Source: Oscillospiraceae bacterium (GTDB lineage: Bacteria; Bacillota; Clostridia; Oscillospirales; Ruminococcaceae). From it: DNA of 8,018 nt. Of the stretch, positions 1 through 5,479 are shown in pieces. Below the pieces are notes generated by a model. It had not been told where the DNA came from. It saw only the letters and a program-made list of their open reading frames with translations, and did no database searches. A program made the position numbers and the translations under genes. The number at the start of each line of letters is the position of its first letter. Positions within the stretch are counted from its first letter, which is position 1. Location: the NCBI GenBank assembly GCA_017396055.1, contig JAFQND010000068.1, forward strand, positions 1 through 8,018, in the 5' to 3' direction.

Positions 1-1
1 G

Positions 2-94
2 CATATCCCCATGAAGGGAAACATTTCTTCCCTGAATGCCTCTGCTGCCGCATCCATTTTGCTGTACGAGGCTGTCCGCCAGCGCCTTGGATAA
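2..94 (+). CDS. rlmB: RlmB/TrmH-family 23S rRNA 2'-O-methyltransferase, C-terminal end only
   Basis: Only the last 30 codons are in the window; the gene enters from the left edge and stops at the TAA at 92-94. The readable tail contains IPMKGNISSLNASAA followed by ILLYEAVRQR. This matches the end of the SPOUT (trefoil-knot) methyltransferase domain of the SpoU/TrmH family, where the IPM...SLN.S.A motif forms part of the S-adenosylmethionine-binding knot. RlmB methylates the ribose of a guanosine in the 23S rRNA peptidyl-transferase region. RlmB and other TrmH-family members share this tail, so the exact paralogue is less certain than the family. The gene ends about 30 bases before a headless spoVAC fragment, which is an unexpected neighbour. 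Confidence 0.8.
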   Translation, partial: HIPMKGNISSLNASAAASILLYEAVRQRLG

Positions 95-122
95 ATTGCT
101 GCCCACCCATAAGCGAAACCCA

Positions 123-311
123 CTAGGCACGTTGGTGCCCATCACCGGATTTGCAAACGCAGTGGCTTCGCCGGCGCTGGAGTTTCAGAGCGAGGGATTT
201 GTTCTGGGGGTCGGTGCGAAGATGTTCACGATCGCAGGGCCTGTCATCGTTTACGGTACGACGGCAAGCGTGATCTACGGAGTTGTTTATCTGCTCACGC
301 AGACGGCTTGA
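123..311 (+). pseudogene. spoVAC: spoVAC remnant, C-terminal half only
   Basis: From about base 126 this frame reads GTLVPITGFANAVASPALEF and continues through a glycine-rich membrane segment (VGAKMF, AGPVIVYG) to the TGA at 309-311. This is the conserved second half of SpoVAC, the membrane subunit of the SpoVA dipicolinic acid channel, described in Bacillus as mechanosensitive. Full SpoVAC is about 150 residues; only about 62 are recognisable here. The frame is open upstream to an ATG at 36, but the residues encoded by 36-122 do not resemble SpoVAC and overlap the end of the methyltransferase gene. No Shine-Dalgarno-supported start lies near the homologous part. The intact SpoVAE downstream is a paralogue whose residues from about 60 onward align with this fragment, which shows that roughly the first 90 residues are missing. 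I call it a broken gene; an assembly join is the alternative. Confidence 0.75.
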
Positions 312-360
312 TTTTCGGGGCTTGAGAGTATTCACGGTGTTTGCGTTTGATACGGAACTA

Positions 361-389
361 TTGCATTAGACCGGTGTTTTCGCTATAAT
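361..389 (+). promoter_or_regulatory. sigma-A-type promoter of the serine hydrolase gene
   Basis: A TTGCAT -35 box (361-366) and a perfect TATAAT -10 box (384-389) are separated by 17 bases, the optimal spacing for the housekeeping sigma factor. Transcription would start near 396, giving a leader of about 59 bases before the ATG at 455. No forespore (sigma-G-type) element was evident in this gap, so the hydrolase appears to be expressed independently of the sporulation genes on either side. Confidence 0.75.
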
Positions 390-454
390 TTTATTATCAG
401 CGGCAGGCTTGTCATGCCCGGCGGGTGTACTGCTATAAAGAAAAGGTGATGTAA

Positions 455-1495
455 ATGAAGAGGACTTTTGAAGAGAAGATGGATACCTTTATCGAAGCCT
501 ACTGCAGAGAGCATCTGTTTTCCGGCGTACTGCGGATAACGGTAAAGGATAAAGTGATCCTGCAAAGGTTTATCGGCATGGCTGATCATGAAAACGGCGT
601 GCCCTTCCGCGACAGTTCGATATTCAGCTTTTATTCGCTGTCAAAACCCTTCTGTGCCATCGGCCTGATGAAACTGTACGACCGGGGACTGGTGGATATT
701 GACAGTCATCCCGGCAGGTATGTTCCCGAAGCGGCAGGATTCCACCCCGCTGTCACCATCCGGAAGATACTGCACCATATCAGCGGTCTGCCCGATTTTA
801 TGCAGACGGGGGATTTTGCAGAGAAATATGCCCCCGGCACCAACGATAAGCTCCGGGAACATCTGCAGATCCTGACGGGATATCCGATGATGTTCGAGCC
901 CGGCACCTGTGCGCAGTATTCCAATATCAATTTCACTGTTGCTGCACTGATCATCGAAAACGTCAGTGGCATGACCTTCAGAGAATATATGGCCGGGGAA
1001 GTCTTTGCCCCCCTCGGTATGAAGACCGCACAGGTGGATGAGCACGGACTCTTCGTACCGGAGCGGGTACAGGGTTATGAAGAAAGGGACGGAAAACTGG
1101 TCCCTGTAGAGCGGGCGTCCGACTGGATGTTCGGCGGCGGTGACATCATTGGCAGGGTGGACGATGTCTATTGCCTCAACGGTGCGATCAAGCACCGGCT
1201 TCTCCTGAAAGAAGAGACATGGCAGCAGGTTCTGACCCCTTCGCCGCTCGACAGCATGGGGCTTGGCTGTACGGTGACCGAATGGCACGGTAAAAAGCGG
1301 ATCACCCATAACGGCGGTCACACTGGCTTCCGCACGCTGCATATCCAGCTTCCGGAGGATGATTTTGATGTGATACTGATGTCCAACTGTGGTTTTGGCG
1401 ACGCGAGAAATCAGTTTGCCGAGGCGATCCATGAGGCATATTACGGCGGCAGTGAACCCGCTCAGGTGCTCGAGATGGATAAAGGCTACATATAG
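455..1495 (+). CDS. Beta-lactamase-fold serine hydrolase (class C / PBP-like family)
   Basis: The 346-residue protein carries the three active-site motifs of the serine beta-lactamase/penicillin-binding superfamily. These are Ser61-Leu-Ser-Lys64 (SxxK, nucleophile and base), Tyr155-Ser-Asn157 (YxN), and His285-Asn-Gly287 followed by GHTGF, which replaces the KTG triad as is common in class C-like hydrolases and esterases. The conserved HHISGLPDF segment (about 107-115) is also typical. The N-terminus lacks a hydrophobic signal or lipobox, so the protein is probably cytoplasmic, which argues against a classical antibiotic-resistance beta-lactamase. Substrate cannot be told from sequence; D-amino-acid peptides or esters are plausible for the family. 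The start is supported by AAAGGTGATG at about 442-451. It has its own promoter and terminator, and lies between the spoVAC fragment and spoVAD, where spoVA operons usually have no gene. Confidence 0.85.
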   Translation: MKRTFEEKMDTFIEAYCREHLFSGVLRITVKDKVILQRFIGMADHENGVPFRDSSIFSFYSLSKPFCAIGLMKLYDRGLVDIDSHPGRYVPEAAGFHPAVTIRKILHHISGLPDFMQTGDFAEKYAPGTNDKLREHLQILTGYPMMFEPGTCAQYSNINFTVAALIIENVSGMTFREYMAGEVFAPLGMKTAQVDEHGLFVPERVQGYEERDGKLVPVERASDWMFGGGDIIGRVDDVYCLNGAIKHRLLLKEETWQQVLTPSPLDSMGLGCTVTEWHGKKRITHNGGHTGFRTLHIQLPEDDFDVILMSNCGFGDARNQFAEAIHEAYYGGSEPAQVLEMDKGYI

Positions 1496-1518
1496 GACAA
1501 AATGTACGGTTCTGTATG

Positions 1519-1550
1519 ACCGGGAGACGGAAACGCCTCCCGGTTTTTTT
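1519..1550 (+). terminator. Intrinsic terminator after the serine hydrolase
   Basis: A perfect 8-bp stem, ACCGGGAG (1519-1526) with CTCCCGGT (1537-1544), is extended by a CG/CG pair closing a GAAA tetraloop (1530-1533) above one mismatch. It is followed by seven T residues at 1544-1550. It starts 24 bases after the hydrolase stop codon and ends 16 bases before the spoVAD start, so it also lies on any transcript that would enter spoVAD from upstream. Confidence 0.88.
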
Positions 1551-1566
1551 ATGAGAGGAAGAGTTT

Positions 1567-2595
1567 ATGGCGAAAAAACTGGGCCGGAGCACCATCCGGC
1601 TGGAAAAAGTTCCGGTGATCCTTTCCTCGGCAGCCATCGGCAGTAAGATGGAGGGAGAAGGCCCGCTGGCGAGATATTTTGACTATCTGGCGCCGGATGC
1701 TTATTTTGGTGAGGAAAGCTGGGAGCGGGCGGAGGGAAAGCTGCAGCAGCTGGCATTGCAGACGGCGCTGTCAAAGGGGAAATATGCCCCCGAAGAGATC
1801 GATTTTCTTTTCGCGGGAGATCTTCTGAACCAATGTGTCGGGTCAAGCTATGGGCTGAGAGATTTTGAGATTCCGTTTCTGGGACTGTACGGTGCCTGCT
1901 CTACCATGGCGGAGGGGCTGATGATGGCTTCTCTCTTTGTGGAGTGCGGCCTTGCAAAACGGGCGGCGGCGGTCACTTCCTCCCATTTCTGTTCGGCGGA
2001 ATGGCAGTTTCGCTTCCCGCTGGAATACGGCGGACAGCGTCCTCCCTCAGCACAGTGGACGGCAACGGCTTCGGGCTGTGCAGTCGTCGGCACCGGAAAG
2101 GGTGTTTCGGTCCGTCATGTGACCGCAGGGACTATCCGTGACCTGGGCATCACTGATGCAAACAATATGGGGGCGGCCATGGCACCTGCGGCAGCTTCGA
2201 CGCTGCTGACTTTTTTCCGTGATACGAACACCCATCCTGCCGATTACGATCTGATCCTGACGGGCGATCTGGGACAGGTGGGGAGAGATCTGCTTTTCGA
2301 ACTGCTTGAAAAGGAAAATGTTAAAATCTCCGACCGGTATCATGACTGCGGGCTGATGCTTTATGACCGTGAAGCGCAGGATGTCCATGCCGGTGCTTCC
2401 GGCTGCGGCTGTTCGGCGTCGGTGCTTTGCGGCACGATCCTGACCCAAATGCAGGAGAACAAATATCAGAATGTTCTTTTCATGGCGACCGGTGCGCTGA
2501 TGTCCACCACCATGGTGCAGCAGGGGGAATCGATTCCCGGGGTAGCACATCTGATCCATCTGTCATCCGAAAAGGGAGGGGAGCGGCCATGCTGA
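1567..2595 (+). CDS. spoVAD: Stage V sporulation protein AD (SpoVAD), DPA-binding subunit
   Basis: SpoVAD is the soluble thiolase-fold component of the SpoVA complex. It binds dipicolinic acid and is needed for DPA loading of the forespore. The 342-residue product is the usual family length (about 340) and appears intact. It shows the SpoVAD-type start (LEKVPVILSSAAIGSKMEGEGPL), the thiolase-like GACST turn with Cys111, the NNMGAAMAPAAAST stretch (about 199-212), the LTGDLGQVGRDLL motif (about 231-244), and a late GCGCSAS element (about 279-285). The start ATG follows an AGAGGAAGAG ribosome binding site at 1554-1563. That site begins only about 4 bases after a terminator T-tract, so there is no room for a promoter in between. 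The 3' end overlaps spoVAE by 7 bases, indicating coupled translation. Sporulation-specific (sigma-G) expression is expected for the family, but I see no convincing sigma-G promoter here. Confidence 0.95.
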   Translation: MAKKLGRSTIRLEKVPVILSSAAIGSKMEGEGPLARYFDYLAPDAYFGEESWERAEGKLQQLALQTALSKGKYAPEEIDFLFAGDLLNQCVGSSYGLRDFEIPFLGLYGACSTMAEGLMMASLFVECGLAKRAAAVTSSHFCSAEWQFRFPLEYGGQRPPSAQWTATASGCAVVGTGKGVSVRHVTAGTIRDLGITDANNMGAAMAPAAASTLLTFFRDTNTHPADYDLILTGDLGQVGRDLLFELLEKENVKISDRYHDCGLMLYDREAQDVHAGASGCGCSASVLCGTILTQMQENKYQNVLFMATGALMSTTMVQQGESIPGVAHLIHLSSEKGGERPC

Positions 2596-2951
2596 TCGAT
2601 CTTTTGAAGGCTTTTGTTGTGGGCGGTATCTTCTGTGCCATAGGACAGGTACTGATCGATTATACGAAACTGACACCCGCCCGTATCCTTGTAGGGTATG
2701 TGGTGGCGGGGGTCATCCTCGGCGGTCTGGGAGTTTATCAGCCTATTCTTGATTTTGCCGGTGCGGGAGCTTCTGTGCCGCTGACCGGTTTTGGCGCGCT
2801 TCTGAGCAAAGGCGTCCGGGAGGCAGTGGACAAGGACGGATGGCTTGGTATTTTTACCGGCGGACTTACTTCCTCGGCGGGAGGGATCACGGCAGCAATG
2901 GTATTCGGCCTGATCATTGCCCTCATCTTCAAGCCGAAGGAGAAAAACTGA
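2589..2951 (+). CDS. spoVAE: Stage V sporulation protein AE (SpoVAE/SpoVAEb), membrane subunit
   Basis: The 120-residue hydrophobic protein belongs to the SpoVAC/SpoVAEb family of SpoVA membrane subunits, which help form the DPA pathway in the spore inner membrane. Likely membrane segments lie at about 5-23, 32-50 and 95-115. Between them, the conserved FAGAGASVPLTGFGALL stretch (about 56-72) precedes a charged REAVDKDG loop. The frame is open upstream, but the ATG at 2589 is the right start: GGGAGGGG sits just before it at about 2575-2582, it overlaps the spoVAD stop as ATGCTGA, and the resulting length fits the family (about 116-120). It is the last gene of the unit, since a strong hairpin follows 10 bases after its stop. 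No spoVAEa, spoVAF or other spoVA partner lies in the window. Confidence 0.93.
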   Translation: MLIDLLKAFVVGGIFCAIGQVLIDYTKLTPARILVGYVVAGVILGGLGVYQPILDFAGAGASVPLTGFGALLSKGVREAVDKDGWLGIFTGGLTSSAGGITAAMVFGLIIALIFKPKEKN

Positions 2952-2955
2952 GTGA

Positions 2956-2994
2956 AGCAAAAAAGCTCCCCGGAAAAGGGGAGCTTTCGTTTGT
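2956..2994. terminator. Bidirectional intrinsic terminator between spoVAE and the GH95 gene
   Basis: A perfect 10-bp inverted repeat, AAAGCTCCCC (2962-2971) and GGGGAGCTTT (2978-2987), encloses the 6-base loop GGAAAA. On the + strand it is followed by a T-rich run interrupted by CG and G. On the - strand it is followed by six uninterrupted Ts. It lies 10 bases after the spoVAE stop and about 7 bases beyond the convergent GH95 stop, so it suits both genes; the T-tract is better for the GH95 direction. Confidence 0.9.
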
Positions 2995-5205
2995 TTAAAT
3001 GAAATTCGCAGCGGTGAGTGTACAGGGTACGCCCGCTTTTATCGAGAGGATAAACTGTTTTTTGCCCAGCTTTACTCTGGTGACACCGTCCCGCTTGGCA
3101 GTGAAGACAGCATGGTGCAGCCGTCCCTCCCGCCAATAAAGATCAAGGGTGATGCCGCCTCTCAGCCGGACACCGGTGAGGTGTCCTTCCTTCCAGCTTT
3201 CAGGCAGAGCGGGAAGCAGCTTGATATCTCCCGCATGGGACTGACAGAGCATCTCGACGATACCGGCAGCGGCACCGAAGTTTCCGTCGATCTGGAAGGG
3301 CGGGTGGGAGTCGAGAAGATTGTTCTGCATGGATTTTGTCAGCAGCTGTCTGAGATATTTGCGGCAGCTCTCACTGTCGCCCAGTCTGGCGAAGAAATTG
3401 ATGATCCATGCGCAGCTCCAGCCGGTGTGACCGCCGCCGTTTTCCAGCCGGTGACGGAGCGTTTTTTCGGCTGCCTTCAGAAGTTCAGGGGTTTCGTCGG
3501 TGATCTGACTGCCGGGATGGAGACCGAAAAGGTGGGAGACATGCCGGTGACCGGGCTCGATCTCTTCGTGATCGTCCATCCATTCGCGGATGCGTCCGTC
3601 GGCGGTGAGTTTGGTTTCGGGCAGTCGGGGCAGGATATCCTTTGCGGTACGGGTCAGCTCTTCGTCGATGCCCAGCACCTCACAGCTGCGGACATAGGCG
3701 TTCAGCACCTCTCTGACGATCTGGATATCCATGGTGGGGGCAAGAGCAATGGCACAGCGGCCGCCGCCCAGCCGATAGCTGTTTTCAGGAGAGATGGAGG
3801 GGCCGGTGATCAGCTTTCCTTCGTGCTCAAAGAGATAGTCGGCAAAGAACATCACGTTTTCTCTGAGCAGGGGAAGCGCTCTTTCCCGCAGGAAATCTTC
3901 GTCAAGGGTAAAGAGATAGTGTTCATACAGATGCAGGGTCAGCCACGCACCGCCCATATTCCACAGGGCGGAGTCCACATGGATGCCGGAGGGAGCGCTG
4001 TCGCCCCAGAGGTCGGTGTTGTGATGAGCGGTAAAACCGCTGCAGCCGTACATATCCCTTGCGACCTTCTGTCCGCGGGGGAGCATTGTTTCCACCAGTT
4101 TGAAGAGCGCCTCATGACATTCGGGAAGGGCACAGACCTCAGCCGGCCAGTAGTTCATCTCGGTGTTGATATTGATGGTATAGCCGCTGCCCCAAGGGGG
4201 ATTCCATTCGCCGTTCCAGAGCCCCTGCAGATTGGCCGGCAGCCGGCAGTCCAGCGAGCTGGACATCAGAAGATACCGTCCGAAGCAGAAAAGGTCTTCG
4301 CAAAGCTTTTTCTCGTCGCCGCCGTTTCGTACATCGTTCAGCTGAGCGGGAAGGGAGGTGCCGTCGTCTGCGGATTCCAGCGAGAAGTCCACACGGTCAT
4401 AGAGTTCGTGCCAGTCGGCAAGATGTTCAGCCTTCAGGGCGTCATATCCCAGTGCGGCTGCTTCATCCAGATTTTTCAGACAGCGGGCTTTCATATCCGA
4501 ATCGTTTTGATAATCGGTCTCGATGGTGACCAGCAAAGCTGCTTTTGTGACCTCGTCTGCCGCGACGAAATCACCGGCGGTATAGCCGCCCTCGGCGAGA
4601 ATGCGCATGGCGCCGAAGAAACTGACACCGTTTTCACCGTGACGTGCCGAGAAGAAGACAGTGGTATCATCCAGGCGGCCGGAAATATTCTCAAAAGGCC
4701 GGCGGTTGAGCGAAGCGCCGACGGTCATGGGGGTGCCGTTTTCGATGAGGATGGCGATGACATTCCGTCTGCGGCTGACGAAATATTCCCGGCGGTGGGG
4801 AATACCGTCCATGGAAAATTCCACCGAGGCAAGCGCGTCGTCCATATCCAGCTGCAGCAGATAGTCTGTCATTTCGCCCTGCAGGGTAGGTATCGTGAGT
4901 CTCAGTTCGCCTGCCGGCTGATAGCAGGAGACGTATTTCGGGTCCGCCAGCAGTCTTGTTCTGGCCACAAAAGAAGCACGTGCCGCATCCCCCTCCTTCA
5001 GAAGTCTGCGTACCTCATCCAGATGGGAAAGCGCGTCGGGATTTACCCGGTCGTGGGCGGGACCGTACCAGAGGGATTCCTCATTGAGGGTAATGATCTC
5101 TTCCATGGGGGTACCCACCACCGAGGCGCCCAGCCTGCCGTTGCCGATGAGCAGGCCGTCGTCCCATTTTCTGCCGGGAGCATCCAGTCGGATCAGATGT
5201 TTCAT
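2995..5205 (-). CDS. Glycoside hydrolase family 95, probable alpha-L-fucosidase
   Basis: The 736-residue protein has GH95 architecture. An N-terminal beta-sandwich domain begins with WDDGLLIGNGRLGASVVG and LNEESLWYG (about 14-48), followed by a helical barrel catalytic domain and a C-terminal beta domain. The catalytic pattern known from Bifidobacterium AfcA (Asn pair, general acid Glu, activating Asp) appears as Asn345-Ile-Asn347 in TININTEMNYWPAE, Glu474 in GPSISPENSY, and Asp640 in QIDGNFGAAAGIVEML. Known family members remove alpha-1,2-linked L-fucose from host glycans or milk oligosaccharides by inversion; some act on alpha-L-galactosides, so exact specificity is open. There is no signal peptide, which suggests cytoplasmic processing of imported oligosaccharides. 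The ATG is preceded by GAAAGGTG (SD) on the minus strand at 5213-5220. No transporter, regulator or other glycosidase adjoins it. The downstream hairpin ends its transcript. Confidence 0.92.
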   Translation of the reverse strand: MKHLIRLDAPGRKWDDGLLIGNGRLGASVVGTPMEEIITLNEESLWYGPAHDRVNPDALSHLDEVRRLLKEGDAARASFVARTRLLADPKYVSCYQPAGELRLTIPTLQGEMTDYLLQLDMDDALASVEFSMDGIPHRREYFVSRRRNVIAILIENGTPMTVGASLNRRPFENISGRLDDTTVFFSARHGENGVSFFGAMRILAEGGYTAGDFVAADEVTKAALLVTIETDYQNDSDMKARCLKNLDEAAALGYDALKAEHLADWHELYDRVDFSLESADDGTSLPAQLNDVRNGGDEKKLCEDLFCFGRYLLMSSSLDCRLPANLQGLWNGEWNPPWGSGYTININTEMNYWPAEVCALPECHEALFKLVETMLPRGQKVARDMYGCSGFTAHHNTDLWGDSAPSGIHVDSALWNMGGAWLTLHLYEHYLFTLDEDFLRERALPLLRENVMFFADYLFEHEGKLITGPSISPENSYRLGGGRCAIALAPTMDIQIVREVLNAYVRSCEVLGIDEELTRTAKDILPRLPETKLTADGRIREWMDDHEEIEPGHRHVSHLFGLHPGSQITDETPELLKAAEKTLRHRLENGGGHTGWSCAWIINFFARLGDSESCRKYLRQLLTKSMQNNLLDSHPPFQIDGNFGAAAGIVEMLCQSHAGDIKLLPALPESWKEGHLTGVRLRGGITLDLYWREGRLHHAVFTAKRDGVTRVKLGKKQFILSIKAGVPCTLTAANFI

Positions 5206-5244
5206 ATTGTCACACCTTTCGGGATTATTTGAATTTCTGAGGAC

Positions 5245-5253
5245 ATTTTAGCA
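5245..5253 (-). promoter_or_regulatory. Possible extended -10 promoter element for the GH95 gene
   Basis: Read on the minus strand this is TGCTAAAAT, a TGn extended -10 motif with TAAAAT at 5250-5245, about 40 bases upstream of the GH95 ATG. No good -35 hexamer lies at the usual 16-18 base distance; a TTGACT is present but only 10 bases upstream. It is the best candidate in the region, supported mainly by the -10 and its position. Confidence 0.35.
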
Positions 5254-5340
5254 CAAGGAAAGTCAAAAGGGAAGGGGAGAATAAAAAACTGCCGCGCTTT
5301 TAAGAAATTTTTTGCAAAAAAATGCAATTTCCTGCAGATT

Positions 5341-5354
5341 GTGAATTGATTCAC
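5341..5354. promoter_or_regulatory. Perfect inverted repeat over the -35 box of the aconitase promoter (candidate operator)
   Basis: GTGAAT (5341-5346) and ATTCAC (5349-5354) form a perfect 6-bp dyad with a TG spacer, and the -35 hexamer at 5346-5351 lies inside it. A bound repressor would block RNA polymerase, so control of the acn-icd unit is a reasonable inference. The core resembles half an ArgR box but has a 2-base rather than 4-base centre, and it does not match the CcpC or CodY consensus, so no regulator is named. Confidence 0.45.
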
Positions 5355-5374
5355 CGATGGTTTTGTGTTACAAT
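5346..5374 (+). promoter_or_regulatory. Sigma-A-type promoter of the aconitase-icd unit
   Basis: TTGATT (5346-5351) and TACAAT (5369-5374) are spaced by 17 bases, and a TGT just before the -10 makes it an extended -10 promoter. The stretch just upstream (5301-5330) is very A/T-rich and could act as an UP element. Transcription should start near 5381, leaving a leader of about 98 bases before the GTG start. That leader can form short stems (for example GCCGT at 5421-5425 with ACGGC at 5450-5454), but I recognise no riboswitch. Confidence 0.8.
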
Positions 5375-5479
5375 AAAGTATCATGGATAAGTTTTGCTGT
5401 CTGTGAACAATGCCCGAAAGGCCGTCCTCCGGCTCGGAAACGGTGAGATACGGCTTGCATATAAAAAGGAGGTTTTTCC

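Noticed and set aside
36..122. Start of a SpoVAC protein at the ATG at 36
   Set aside because: The encoded residues are unlike SpoVAC and overlap the end of the methyltransferase gene in another frame; there is no supporting ribosome binding site.
641..1432. A 263-codon open frame antisense to the serine hydrolase
   Set aside because: No family resemblance and no start signal; the hydrolase on the + strand carries all three catalytic motifs.
1414..1443. Sigma-G-like promoter GTTTG-18-CATATTA inside the hydrolase gene, which could serve spoVAD
   Set aside because: The -10 fits but the -35 has a mismatch, it lies within coding sequence, a chance match is likely over this length, and its transcript would still meet the terminator at 1519-1550.
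2427..2588. Longer spoVAE start at 2427
   Set aside because: It would overlap spoVAD by 169 bases and add residues unlike the family. The ATG at 2589 has a proper SD and gives the normal SpoVAE length.
3112..5232. A 706-codon open frame on the + strand, antisense to nearly the whole GH95 gene
   Set aside because: It has no plausible ribosome binding site and no recognisable domain. The opposite strand carries clear GH95 motifs with a good SD; the long antisense frame follows from its codon composition.
5304..5331. A/T-rich imperfect inverted repeat (GAAATT...GCA / TGCAATTTC) as a terminator
   Set aside because: The arms need a 4-base bulge, no transcript ends there in either direction, and it better suits an A/T-rich upstream promoter element.
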